NCBI GenBank assembly: GCA_020633435.1
Contig: JACKDP010000001.1
Span: forward strand, 372,001-436,000
Direction of reading: 5' to 3'
Source: Myxococcales bacterium
Lineage (GTDB): Bacteria > Myxococcota_A > Bradymonadia > UBA7976 > UBA1532
DNA: 64,000 nucleotides
A program made the translations under genes and the position numbers. Positions 8,598-18,607 of the stretch are shown here, piece by piece. The notes under the pieces were generated by a model that saw nothing but the letters and a program-made list of their open reading frames with translations, was not told where the DNA came from and ran no database searches. How positions within the stretch are numbered: position 1 is the first letter of the stretch; each line of letters begins with the position of its first letter.

Positions 8598-9038
8598 TCA
8601 GCCCGGCGGCGGCGGGTCGATGCGGGCCCGCAGCGCGGGCACCAGCTCGGCCTCCTCCATCCGCAGGTGCCGGCGCAGGCCCCGCAGCAGGGCGGCGGCG
8701 GCGTCCACGACCTCCGCGCGATCCACCAGCACCTCGGTGCGGATGCGCTCCGCAAGATCAAAGAAATCGCGGGCTTCCGCGCCCAGGACGTCGTGATCCC
8801 GGGCGATGTGCCGCAGGAGCAGGCTGTCCTCCCCCAGCACGGTGGCCACCAGGGCCTCCTCGCGGGGGAAGTGCTGGGTGACCTCGTGCTTGATGAGGTG
8901 GGCGATGGCGTCGAGGTGGTCGAAGTCCTCGGCGGTGACGAGCCGGCCCAGGTTGCGCTCCAGCTCGTCGAGGGCCGTGCCCAGCGCCGCGTGGTCGTGG
9001 TCGAGGTGGTGAAGCTCCAGGCGATCGGCGCTGCTCAT
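8598..9038 (-). CDS. Hemerythrin-domain protein
   Basis: A 146-residue four-helix protein with the His/Glu spacing of hemerythrin: HHLDHDH near the start, HLIKHEVTQHFPREE in the second and third helices, RHIARDHD and the C-terminal RRHLRMEEAEL. Such proteins bind oxygen, or nitric oxide-related ligands, at a di-iron centre in the cytoplasm. An AAGGAG site precedes the ATG. It lies upstream of the PAS kinase gene's 3' end, and a sequence similar to a sigma-54 promoter sits at 9072-9087. The position beside an oxygen-sensor candidate and the cbb3 operon suggests a role in oxygen handling or protection against it. Confidence 0.85.
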   Translation of the reverse strand: MSSADRLELHHLDHDHAALGTALDELERNLGRLVTAEDFDHLDAIAHLIKHEVTQHFPREEALVATVLGEDSLLLRHIARDHDVLGAEARDFFDLAERIRTEVLVDRAEVVDAAAALLRGLRRHLRMEEAELVPALRARIDPPPPG

Positions 9039-9071
9039 GGGCGTGCTCCTTGTCGGGCCGCCGCTCTGGTG

Positions 9072-9087
9072 TGCAAGGCCGATACCG
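9072..9087 (-). promoter_or_regulatory. Candidate sigma-54 promoter of the hemerythrin gene
   Basis: Read on the minus strand the site is CGGTAT-N5-TTGCA: the -12 element is a full match to TTGC, the invariant GG at -24 is present with correct spacing, and the rest of the -24 box is poor. Predicted transcription would start about 23 bases before the ATG, upstream of the AAGGAG site. It is weaker than the site before ccoS. Confidence 0.3.
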
Positions 9088-9150
9088 GGCGCGGAGGCCC
9101 GCGGCGCCGGGCGGGCCGCTACAGCGCGGTAGCGGCGGGGCCGCGCGGGG

Positions 9151-10617
9151 TCACTCCTCTTCCACGGGCAGCAGGAACGTGATGCGGGCGCCCGGCCCGC
9201 CGGCGTGCCCGCCGACCTGGAGCTGGCCCTGGTGGCGGGCGATGATGCTCTGGGTCACCGCCAGGCCGAGGCCGGTGCCCTCCCCCTCGGGCTTGGTCGT
9301 GTAGAAGGGGTCGCAGACGCGGGCCAGCTTGTCGCTGGGGATGCCCGGGCCCTGGTCGTCGAAGTGCACCGCCACGACGCCATCCAGGTGCTCGGCCTCG
9401 ACGGTGATGGTGGAGCCCTCGGGGGCCGCGTAGATGGCGTTGAGCAAGACGTTCATCGTCGCCTGCATGAGGCCATGGCGGTCGCCGGCCACCAGGAACA
9501 GGCCCGGATCCGGGCGCAGATCCACCTCCAGGCGCTTCTTGTTCAGGGCCGGGCGACACAGGCGAAGACAGGCCGACACGATGTCATGCACATCGAGGCT
9601 CAGGACCGCCCCGCTCGACGGCCGGGCGTAGTCCAGCAGGGCCCGCACCGTCTGCTCGATGCGGGTCAGCCCATCGTGGATGGCGTCGAAGTAGGTGGGC
9701 AGGCGATCCTCGGACACGCGCCCGCTGCGCAGGGCCGAGAAGAGCGACTTCACCCCGGCGAGGGGGTTGTTCACCTCATGGGCGACGCCGGCCGCGAGCT
9801 GCCCGATGGAGGAGAGCTTCTCGGCCTGGACGAGCTTGGCCTGCTCCTCGCGCAGGCGGTCCTCGGCCCGGCGGCGGGCCGTGACGTCCTCGGCCACGGC
9901 GATGATGCCGCCCACGGCGCCCCCCGGGTGCACCACCCGCGAGGCGTTCCAGCGCAGGCAGGGCGAGACGAGGCCGTGGTTGTCGGCCAGGCCCTCGAAG
10001 CCGCGCAGCTCGGAGCCGCCGAGCACGGCCTGGAAGGCCTCCGCCGTCGCCTCCCGCTCCTCGACGGGCACGAGGTTGAGGAACGACCGCTCCAGGACGA
10101 GCTCGCGACGGCGCCCGAAGACCCGCTCGGCCTCGCGGTTGAACTCCATGACCAGGAGCTCCGGCGAGAGCAGCACGATGACCGACGCGGCGAGGTCCAC
10201 CACGAGCCGGTAGCGGTTGTCGGTGTCGAGCACGTCGCGGACGATGGCGGTGAAGAAGCGCTCGCCCCCGACGATGCCCTCCGACACCGACAGCTCGATG
10301 GGCCGGATCTCGCCGTCGAGGCGCTGGGCGTGGACGTGGCGGATGCGGCCGATGGCCCGGCGCTCCCCCGTGCGCTGATACTTCTCCAGGTAGGCGTCGT
10401 GTTCGGACTGGTACGGCTCGGGCATGAGGCGGCTGACGTTGGTGCCCAGCACCTCGGCCGCCGTGCAGCCGAAGATGCGCTCGGCCGCCCCGTTGAACGA
10501 GGTGATCAGGCCCGCCTGATCGATGGTCACGAGGCCATCTCGCGCGGTCTCGGCGATGCTCAGCCACCGCGCCGCGAGGTTGGCGAGGCTCGGATCGACG
10601 GCCTTTGCCTCGGTCAC
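9151..10617 (-). CDS. PAS-domain sensor histidine kinase with FixL-type haem-pocket residues
   Basis: A 488-residue soluble kinase with two PAS domains (about 15-135 and 140-250), a dimerisation domain with phospho-acceptor His near 279 (GVAHEVNNPLAG) and an intact ATPase domain (DDQGPGIP, GTGLGLAV). PAS1 has LMPEPYQSEHDAY and IGRIRHV; His73 and Arg93 are 20 residues apart, as are the proximal haem ligand His200 and Arg220 of Bradyrhizobium FixL, and the surrounding motif aligns without gaps. It is therefore a candidate haem-based oxygen sensor. The GTG at 10617 is chosen for its AAAAGGAG site; an ATG 33 bases upstream is possible. It is divergent from the sigma-54 activator at 10793, its likely partner. 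Confidence 0.9.
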   Translation of the reverse strand: MTEAKAVDPSLANLAARWLSIAETARDGLVTIDQAGLITSFNGAAERIFGCTAAEVLGTNVSRLMPEPYQSEHDAYLEKYQRTGERRAIGRIRHVHAQRLDGEIRPIELSVSEGIVGGERFFTAIVRDVLDTDNRYRLVVDLAASVIVLLSPELLVMEFNREAERVFGRRRELVLERSFLNLVPVEEREATAEAFQAVLGGSELRGFEGLADNHGLVSPCLRWNASRVVHPGGAVGGIIAVAEDVTARRRAEDRLREEQAKLVQAEKLSSIGQLAAGVAHEVNNPLAGVKSLFSALRSGRVSEDRLPTYFDAIHDGLTRIEQTVRALLDYARPSSGAVLSLDVHDIVSACLRLCRPALNKKRLEVDLRPDPGLFLVAGDRHGLMQATMNVLLNAIYAAPEGSTITVEAEHLDGVVAVHFDDQGPGIPSDKLARVCDPFYTTKPEGEGTGLGLAVTQSIIARHQGQLQVGGHAGGPGARITFLLPVEEE

Positions 10618-10721
10618 GAGTGCGCTCCTTTTGCTACCACATGGAAACAACGTTACCGTTTCTCGCCACCGTCAGGTGCGCCGCGGCGGCCCTGGGGGCC
10701 GTCGCAGCGAGGCGTCGCTTG

Positions 10722-10737
10722 CGGCACACATCTTGTA
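10722..10737 (+). promoter_or_regulatory. Candidate sigma-54 promoter of the NtrC-type regulator
   Basis: The site reads CGGCAC-N5-TTGTA: five of six -24 bases match TGGCAC and the spacing is exact, but the -12 box has T instead of the invariant C. Predicted transcription would start near 10748, giving a leader of about 45 bases. It could mean that the regulator controls itself. The missing -12 C lowers confidence. Confidence 0.3.
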
Positions 10738-10792
10738 GCGTTTGGCGTTGTATCGAGATTTCCTCGACTTTGCCACCGGACGAACAGCGGTC

Positions 10793-12163
<1,371 letters not shown>

Positions 12164-12227
12164 GCGTCGGTTTTCCGGTTTCTTTTCAGAGAGTTGCGGC
12201 GGGGACGACCGGGCCGCCCCCGGGCCG

Positions 12228-13622
12228 TCAGACCGTGCGGGAGAACCGCTCGGCCGAGGCCGCGCCGCCCGGGCGCCGCAGGCGGGTGTCGAACGGCATG
12301 GCCACGTTGCGCAGGAAGAGGCGGCCGGGGGGCAGCACCCGGACCACCGGGCCGTCGAGGGCCACCAGGCCGTCGGCCTCCAGCGGGGCGAGCATCGCCA
12401 GCTCCTCGGCGAAGCGCACCTCGCCGTCCTCGCCCAGGTCCACGTGCAGGTTGCACATGATCTCGTTGATGATGTCGCGCCGCTCCAGATCCTCGAGGTC
12501 GAGGGCCAGGCCGCGGGCGACGGGCAGGTGGCCGGCCTCCAGGGCGCGGTGGTACTGGCCGAGCGGGCGGATGTTCTGGGTGTAGACGCCGCCGATGTCG
12601 CTGATGCCCGAGCTGCCGAAGGCGATGGTCTCGACGTCGCGGTGCACCGTGTAGCCCTGGAAGTTGCGCCAGAGCCGCCCCGCGCGGCTCGCCTGGGCCA
12701 GCTCGTCGCCCGGCAGGGCGAAGTGATCCATGCCGATGGCCTCGTAGCCGCCGTAGACGAACGCCTTGTAGGCCTGGCGGAAGAGGTCGACCTTCTCGCG
12801 CCCGCGCGGGAGCTCGTGGGCCGGCAGGACGCGCTGGTTCTTGCGCTGCTCGGGCACGAAGGCGAAGGAGTAGACGGCCAGGCGGTCCGGGCGCAGGGCG
12901 AGCACCTGGTCCAGCGTGCCCGCCCACGAGCGCGTCGTCTGGCGGGGCAGGCCGTAGATGAGGTCGAAGTTGATGCTGCCGAAGCCCAGGCCGCGGGCGT
13001 AGTCGACGAACCGCTGCGTCTCGTCGAAGGTCTGGGTGCGGCGGATGGCGGCCTGCACGCCGACGTCCAGGTCCTGCACGCCCATGGACAGCCGGTTGAA
13101 GCCCAGCGACCGCAGCGTGCGGAGCTGCTCCAGGCTGGTGACCGACGGGTTGATCTCGACGCTGAGCTCGGCGGTGGGCTCGCAGAGGAAGCGGTCGCCG
13201 ATGAGCTCGGCCAGCCGCTCGAGCTGGGCCTCCGTGAGGAACGTCGGCGTCCCGCCGCCCAGGTGCACCGAGCGGACCGGCCGCCCGCGCCCCACCACGT
13301 CGACCACGCGGTCCATCTCCAGCGCCAGGTCGTCGAGGTAGGCGTCGCCGCGGCCCTGGTCCTTGCTGATCACCACGTTGCAGCCGCAGTAGGCGCACAT
13401 GGACCAGCAGAACGGGACGTGGACGTAGAGCGCCAGGGGCAGCTCCGGGTCGGCCTCCTGGAGGGCCTGCCGGTAGCGGGCCTCCGGGAAGCCGTCCACC
13501 CAGGCGGGCACCGTCGGGTAGCTGGTGTAGCGAGGTCCGGGGACGTCGTAGCGGGCGAGCAGCTCGTCGGAGATGGGGGGCAGCTCGGTCGCGGCGGTCG
13601 GGGCGTGCAGGGGTGCGTTCAT
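12228..13622 (-). CDS. hemN: Oxygen-independent coproporphyrinogen III oxidase
   Basis: A 464-residue radical SAM enzyme that decarboxylates coproporphyrinogen III to protoporphyrinogen IX without oxygen. The cluster motif FCWSMCAYCGC has the HemN-type C-x3-C-x2-C-x-C, and LGGGTPTFL, SVEINP and the C-terminal HemN domain (DLIYGLP, GYEAIGMDHFA, RNFQGYT) follow. The start at 13622 excludes six upstream codons and has a GAGGGG site. It is the last gene of the cbb3 operon, 28 bases after ccoI on the same strand, so haem supply under low oxygen is tied to the haem-rich oxidase. Confidence 0.95.
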   Translation of the reverse strand: MNAPLHAPTAATELPPISDELLARYDVPGPRYTSYPTVPAWVDGFPEARYRQALQEADPELPLALYVHVPFCWSMCAYCGCNVVISKDQGRGDAYLDDLALEMDRVVDVVGRGRPVRSVHLGGGTPTFLTEAQLERLAELIGDRFLCEPTAELSVEINPSVTSLEQLRTLRSLGFNRLSMGVQDLDVGVQAAIRRTQTFDETQRFVDYARGLGFGSINFDLIYGLPRQTTRSWAGTLDQVLALRPDRLAVYSFAFVPEQRKNQRVLPAHELPRGREKVDLFRQAYKAFVYGGYEAIGMDHFALPGDELAQASRAGRLWRNFQGYTVHRDVETIAFGSSGISDIGGVYTQNIRPLGQYHRALEAGHLPVARGLALDLEDLERRDIINEIMCNLHVDLGEDGEVRFAEELAMLAPLEADGLVALDGPVVRVLPPGRLFLRNVAMPFDTRLRRPGGAASAERFSRTV

Positions 13623-13650
13623 GCCCACCCCTCTCTTCAAGCGGCGTGCC

Positions 13651-16098
13651 TCACCGGGACTTCGGCGCTGGCGCTGGCCGGGCCCCCTCCCCCGTTCCCA
13701 TCCGGTAACCGGCGGCCGCGCCCGCGGCGCGAGATGGTGACCGCGGGAAGCTGCGGGCCAGGACGGAGTGGCCGACGACCGTCAGCGAGCTGAGGGGCAT
13801 GAGGACCGCGGCGGCCAGGGGCGAGATCTGCCCCGCCAGGGCCAGCGTCGCGAAGAGGGCGTTGTAGCCCAGTGAAAACAGCAGGTTGCGGCGGACGACG
13901 GCCAGCGCGCGGCGGGCGCCGGCGTGGGCCTCGGCCACCAGGGCGGGGGCCGCGTGGGTGAGGAAGGCGTCCGCGACCTGCAGGGCCACCTCGGCGCCGC
14001 CGTGCACCGCCAGGCCCACATGGGCGGCGCGCAGGGCGGCGGCGTCGTTGAGGCCGTCGCCCACCATCGCCGCGTGGCCACGGGCGACGTGGGCCGCCTT
14101 GCCCTCGGGGGACACGCCGCCCAGGGCGGTGGGGATGCCCAGGGCCGCGCCGAGGCGGGCGACGACGCCGGGGTGGTCACCGCTGAGGATCTCCACCTCG
14201 ACGCCAGCCGCCTGGAGCCGGGCCACGGCGCCGGCGCTCTCGGGGCGGACCTGGTCCCCCACGGCGGCGAGGCCCACGTCCGCGCCGTCGACGCGCAGGC
14301 GGACGGGGGTGTGCCCGGCGGCGATGGCGGCGGCCACGGCGTCGGCGAGCGCCGCGGGCAGCGGGGCGTCGGCGAGGCGCTGGGGGGCGCCGATCTCGAC
14401 GAGGTGGCCGTCGACGACGCCGCGCACGCCGACCCCGGGGACCTCCTGCACGTCGGTGGCGAGGGGGCGGCCGGCCGGCGGATCGAAGCGGGCGACCGCG
14501 CGGGACACGGGGTGCACGGACACCGCGGCCAGGCGCCCGATGAGGCCGGGCGGCACTTGACCGGCGACGGTGGCGACGCGCAGCTGGCCCTCCGTCAGCG
14601 TGCCCGTCTTGTCGAAGCAGACGCGGTCGATGCCGGCCAGGCGCTCGATGGCGGCGGTGGAGCGAAACAGGATGCCGGCGGCGGCCGCCTGCCCGCGGGC
14701 CACGGCCAGGGCCACCGGCGTCGCCAGGCCGAGGGCGCAGGGGCACGTCACGACGAGGAGGGAGACCACCACGGTGAACGCCCGGTCGGGGGCCACGAGG
14801 GCCCACGCGACGCCGCCGATGACGGCCAGGGAGAGCACCGCCAGGACGAAGCGCCCGGCGAGGCGGTCGGTGAGGGCCACCAGCGGCGCGCGCTCGTCGT
14901 CCTCGGCGCTGGCGCGCTGCATCAGCCCGCCGACGCGCGTCTCCTGGCCCGCGGCGGTGACGCGGACCTCCAGGGGCTCGCCCAGGTTGACGGTGCCGGC
15001 GAAGACGGCCATGCCGGGGATGACGGGGACGGGGCGCGCCTCGCCGGTGAGCAGGCGCTGGTCGACGTGGCCGCTGCCCAGGACGACCTCCCCGTCCGCG
15101 GGCAGGCTCTCGCCGGAGCGGACGCGGACGCGGTCGCCCACGCGCAGGAGCGAGGCCGGCACCTCCTCGAAGGCCGTCTCGTTCCAGCGGCTCGCGCGGC
15201 CCGGGGTGAGGGCGGCCAGCAGCTCGGCGCGGTTCATGGCGGCGCGCTGGCCACGCTGCTGCAGGTAACGTCCCGCCAGCAAAAGGAAAACCAGCGTCGT
15301 CACCGAGTCGTAGTACACCGCCCCGTGGCCCGTCACCGTGGCGATGACGCTGGCGCTGAAGCCGCCGATGAGGCCGAGGGAGATGGGCAGGTCGAGGTGC
15401 GGGACGCGCAGGCGCAGGCCCGCCCAGGCCGAGCGGTGGAAGGGCCAGGCGCCGTAGGTCACGGCCGGGATGGCCAGGAGGAGGCTGAGCCACTCGAAGG
15501 CGCGGCCGAAGGTGGCGTCGGCGTCGGCCCCCGCGTACAGGGCGAAGGCCAGCAGCATGGTGTTGCCGGCCAGGGCCGCCGTGACGCCCAGGCGGATGAG
15601 CGCCCGGCGGTCGGCGCGGCGCAGGGCCTGCTCCCCCGCCCGCCCCACGGGGCTCGACGGGTAGCCGATGCGGTGCAGCTCGGTGGCCACCGCGCTCAGG
15701 CTGACGACGGCGGGATCCCAGTCGAGGATGACGCGGGCGCGGCCGAAGTCGAGGCGGGCGCGGCGGACGCCGGGCACCACCCGCGGGAGCTGCTCGACCA
15801 CCCAGACGCAGGCGGCGCAGTGCACGCCCTCCAGGGCCAGCTCGATGCGGTGGCCGTCGGGGGCGAAGCGGGCCAGGAAGGCCGGGTCGTCGAAGTGGCG
15901 GTAGCGCTCGGCCGAGGCCTCGGGGGCCGTGGGGCCACCGTCGGTGCCGAGGCGGGTGCGCAGGCTGTAGAACGCCTGGAGGCCGGCCTCGCCCAGGGCC
16001 GCGTAGACCGTCGCGCAGCCGGTACAGCAGAAGACGGGCGCGTCGGCGGGGGCCTCGACCTCGACGGGCAGGCCGCAGTGGGCGCACGGGGTGCTCAT
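13651..16098 (-). CDS. ccoI: Copper-transporting P1B-type ATPase for cbb3 oxidase (CcoI/FixI)
   Basis: An 815-residue heavy-metal ATPase. The N-terminus has a Cys-rich module (CAHCG, FCCTGC), then an HMA domain with GVHCAACVW. The transport Cys pair is Cys452/Cys454 in TCPCALG, the phosphorylation site Asp496 in DKTGTLT, and the hinge GDGLNDAAAL. CcoI proteins export Cu(I) for assembly of the CuB site of cbb3 oxidase. The N-terminal Cys-rich module plus HMA is typical of CcoI rather than CopA. Start ATG 16098 overlaps the stop of the SafE-like gene by four bases. It sits between that gene and hemN in the operon. Confidence 0.95.
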   Translation of the reverse strand: MSTPCAHCGLPVEVEAPADAPVFCCTGCATVYAALGEAGLQAFYSLRTRLGTDGGPTAPEASAERYRHFDDPAFLARFAPDGHRIELALEGVHCAACVWVVEQLPRVVPGVRRARLDFGRARVILDWDPAVVSLSAVATELHRIGYPSSPVGRAGEQALRRADRRALIRLGVTAALAGNTMLLAFALYAGADADATFGRAFEWLSLLLAIPAVTYGAWPFHRSAWAGLRLRVPHLDLPISLGLIGGFSASVIATVTGHGAVYYDSVTTLVFLLLAGRYLQQRGQRAAMNRAELLAALTPGRASRWNETAFEEVPASLLRVGDRVRVRSGESLPADGEVVLGSGHVDQRLLTGEARPVPVIPGMAVFAGTVNLGEPLEVRVTAAGQETRVGGLMQRASAEDDERAPLVALTDRLAGRFVLAVLSLAVIGGVAWALVAPDRAFTVVVSLLVVTCPCALGLATPVALAVARGQAAAAGILFRSTAAIERLAGIDRVCFDKTGTLTEGQLRVATVAGQVPPGLIGRLAAVSVHPVSRAVARFDPPAGRPLATDVQEVPGVGVRGVVDGHLVEIGAPQRLADAPLPAALADAVAAAIAAGHTPVRLRVDGADVGLAAVGDQVRPESAGAVARLQAAGVEVEILSGDHPGVVARLGAALGIPTALGGVSPEGKAAHVARGHAAMVGDGLNDAAALRAAHVGLAVHGGAEVALQVADAFLTHAAPALVAEAHAGARRALAVVRRNLLFSLGYNALFATLALAGQISPLAAAVLMPLSSLTVVGHSVLARSFPRSPSRAAGAAAGYRMGTGEGARPAPAPKSR

Positions 16099-16772
16099 GG
16101 GGCGTGGCACCGGCTGTCGGCGGCGACGGCGCCGTCCACCGCGAAGAGGTGGGGCAGCCAGTGGCCGGTGAGGGACCAGAGGCCGGCCAGGAGGAGGCCG
16201 GTGGCCATGGCGGGGCGGGCGAAGCGCCAGCGCCGCACGGCCGCGAGGCGGGTGGCGAGGCCGCCGACCGCCACCAGGATGGGCAGGCCGCCGAGCCAGA
16301 GGGCCGCCAGGATGCCGGCGCCCTCCATGGCGCTGCCGCTGCCGGCCGCCAGGGCGACGAAGCCCCAGAGCCAGCCGCAGGGCAGGAAGGCGGTGAGCAG
16401 GCCGACGCCCGTGGCGCCGCGGACGCCGCCGCGGCGGAGCATGCGGGCCCAGGGCCCGGGGGCCCGGCGCGGCTCCGCGATCTGCACCCGGGCGGGGCGC
16501 AGCATGCGCACGGCGAGGACGATGAGGGCGACGCCCATGGCGATGGCGGCGAGCTGCTGGACGCCGACGAGGCGCTCGCCGAGGGCGTCGAGGCCGCCCC
16601 CCAGGCCGCCGGCGAGGGCGCCGAGGCCGAGGTAGCCCAGCAGCCGCCCGGCCTGATAGCCGACCCCGGCCCGCACGCCCCGGGCGCCGCAAGCGGCCGC
16701 GAACGCGCCGCACATGGCGCCGCAGTGCACGCTGCCCGCGAGGGCGGCCAGCAAGGCGGCGCCGAGGGTCAT
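16095..16772 (-). CDS. SafE/UreH-like (DsbD-type) membrane protein of the cco cluster
   Basis: A 225-residue polytopic inner-membrane protein with about six hydrophobic segments, GSVHCGAMCG at the start and a second Cys in TAFLPCGWLWG. This is the sulfite exporter TauE/SafE or UreH-like family, found between ccoH and ccoI in many proteobacterial clusters, where Cys-containing helices suggest metal or thiol handling during oxidase assembly. It overlaps fixH and ccoI by ATGA at each end, so it is translationally coupled to both. The exact substrate is not known. Confidence 0.85.
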   Translation of the reverse strand: MTLGAALLAALAGSVHCGAMCGAFAAACGARGVRAGVGYQAGRLLGYLGLGALAGGLGGGLDALGERLVGVQQLAAIAMGVALIVLAVRMLRPARVQIAEPRRAPGPWARMLRRGGVRGATGVGLLTAFLPCGWLWGFVALAAGSGSAMEGAGILAALWLGGLPILVAVGGLATRLAAVRRWRFARPAMATGLLLAGLWSLTGHWLPHLFAVDGAVAADSRCHAP

Positions 16773-17224
16773 CGCAGCACCAGCCGCTGGGCGTCGAGCC
16801 AGGTCCGCTGCCCGTCCGTCAGCTCCGCCTCCAGGCGGTAGAGGCCGGGGGCGCCCGTCCAGTCGGCCCGGTAGCGACCCGGCCCGGCCTCGACGAGCAC
16901 CAGCTCGGCGTCGTGGTCGCGGGTGTCGGCCCGCTGCAGGCGCAGGCGGCCATGCCAGCCGGTGACCGGTACAAGCGCCTGATCCTGCAGGGAGATCTCG
17001 AGGCCACCCTCCACGGGCGAGAGCAGGCCGCGGAAGCCCAGGGCCTGCGAGGCGGCCCGGCTGGCCATCACGGCGTCGTGGCCGAGGGCGTCGCCGTAGG
17101 CGTCATCCGACTCCAGGATGGGCGGCGAGCTGCTGGCCACGTAGACCATGGCCACGTTCACCGCCACCACGAAGGCGAGCCCCCCGGCGATGCCCAGGGG
17201 CCAGAGGTTTCTGCGCGCTGCCAT
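16769..17224 (-). CDS. fixH: Cytochrome oxidase assembly protein FixH/CcoH
   Basis: A 151-residue protein with one N-terminal membrane anchor (about 11-31) and a periplasmic beta-rich domain (GWHGRLRLQRA, AGPGRYRADW, GLYRLEAEL), the standard FixH form, which stabilises cbb3 assembly intermediates. The ATG at 17224 overlaps the ccoG stop as TGATG and is preceded by GGAGGGAGGG; a GTG three bases upstream is an equally in-frame alternative. Its place between ccoG and the SafE-like gene supports the assignment. Confidence 0.88.
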   Translation of the reverse strand: MAARRNLWPLGIAGGLAFVVAVNVAMVYVASSSPPILESDDAYGDALGHDAVMASRAASQALGFRGLLSPVEGGLEISLQDQALVPVTGWHGRLRLQRADTRDHDAELVLVEAGPGRYRADWTGAPGLYRLEAELTDGQRTWLDAQRLVLR

Positions 17225-18597
17225 CACCCTCCCTCCGTCAACGGGGCCAGGAACGTCCCGGTCACGCCCAGATCCACGCCCGCGTCATCCACCACCCGCA
17301 GGCGGAAGCGCGTCTCGCGCACCCCGTCCGCCGGGCGGACCACCAGCACCGGGAAGTGCTGGACGGCCCCGGGGGCCACCGCCATGTCGGCGACGGGCGA
17401 CGACACGTCCGTGCCCTCGGGCCCCTCGAGCGCGACCTTGAAGTGGCGGACGGCGCCGGCCCGGTTGGAGATGCGCAGCTGCATCATGTTCTGGATGCGG
17501 CCATCGGGGAGCTGCACGTACGGCGCCCCCGGCAGCCGCGCCAGGTTCACCTCCACCGGGGCGCGCAGGGCGACGGCGGTGGAGAAGCCCACGACCAGCA
17601 GGACCAGCGCCACGCCGTAGAGGACGACGCGGGGCCGCAGGATGCGCCGCGGCTGGCCGGCCAGAATGCGCTCCGAGGTGTAGCGGATGAGCCCGCGGGG
17701 CCGGCCCAGCTTGTCCATGATGGAGTCGCAGGCGTCGATGCACGCCGTGCAGTTGATGCACTCCATCTGGATGCCATCCCGGATGTCGATGCCCGTCGGG
17801 CAGACCACCACGCACTTGCGGCAGTCCACGCAGTCGCCCGTGCCCTCCGCCTTCGCCTTGCCCCGGGGCTCGCCGCGGCCCGCGTCGTACGCGATGGCCA
17901 GGGAGTCGGGGTCGAGGAGCACGGACTGGAAGCGGCCGTAGGGGCAGACGACGACGCAGGTCTGCTCACGAAACCACGCGAAATCAAAGAACAAGATACC
18001 GGTCAGCACCACGAAGAACGAGGTCCCGGCCGGGTGGGTGGACGGGAACGCCTGGGCCATCAGGACGCCGTCGCGCCCGATGAAGTAGGCCACGAGGGTG
18101 GTCGAGAAGGCCCCCGCCACGATGAGGAAGGCCGTGAGCTTCAGGCCCTTGCGGGCCACCTTCCCCGCCGACCAGGGCGCCTGGTCCAGCCGCTTGCGGG
18201 CGCTGGGGGGCCCCTCGATGAGCTCCTCGATGGGGCGGATGATCGACTCCATCAGCACCGTCTGCGGGCACGCCCAGCCGCACCAGAGGCGGCCGAACAC
18301 CGCGGTGAAGAAGAAGATGGAGAAGATGAAGATGCCCACCCCGAAGAGCAGCCACCAGGCGTCCGTGGGGAAGAACGTCAGCCCCCAGAAGTAGAAGCGG
18401 CGCCCCGGGATGTCGAAGAGCATCGCCGGGTGGCCCGCCACGTCGATCCACGGCGCGATGAGCAGCAGCGCGAACAGGGCCCACGCCACCGCGGTGCGCG
18501 CCTTCACGAAGCGGCCGACCACCCGCAGGGGGTACAGCCACACCCGCCGCCCACCCTCGCCGATGGTGCGGACTCGATCGTCCTTGGCCAGTGCCAT
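17224..18597 (-). CDS. ccoG: Cytochrome c oxidase accessory protein CcoG (FixG/RdxA)
   Basis: A 457-residue membrane iron-sulfur protein. It has several N-terminal membrane segments with CGWACPQT, two ferredoxin-like 4Fe-4S motifs (CVDCRKCVVVCPTG and CINCTACIDACD), another membrane segment near 340 and a C-terminal Ig-like periplasmic domain. CcoG reduces copper for cbb3 assembly in studied bacteria. It starts 10 bases after ccoP. Lengths and motifs are all as expected. Confidence 0.95.
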   Translation of the reverse strand: MALAKDDRVRTIGEGGRRVWLYPLRVVGRFVKARTAVAWALFALLLIAPWIDVAGHPAMLFDIPGRRFYFWGLTFFPTDAWWLLFGVGIFIFSIFFFTAVFGRLWCGWACPQTVLMESIIRPIEELIEGPPSARKRLDQAPWSAGKVARKGLKLTAFLIVAGAFSTTLVAYFIGRDGVLMAQAFPSTHPAGTSFFVVLTGILFFDFAWFREQTCVVVCPYGRFQSVLLDPDSLAIAYDAGRGEPRGKAKAEGTGDCVDCRKCVVVCPTGIDIRDGIQMECINCTACIDACDSIMDKLGRPRGLIRYTSERILAGQPRRILRPRVVLYGVALVLLVVGFSTAVALRAPVEVNLARLPGAPYVQLPDGRIQNMMQLRISNRAGAVRHFKVALEGPEGTDVSSPVADMAVAPGAVQHFPVLVVRPADGVRETRFRLRVVDDAGVDLGVTGTFLAPLTEGG

Positions 18598-18607
18598 GGT
18601 GCTCGCC

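Noticed and set aside
12164..12227. Intrinsic terminator between the sigma-54 activator and hemN
   Set aside because: A five-pair CCGGG/CCCGG stem is present near hemN, but no T-run follows on either strand.
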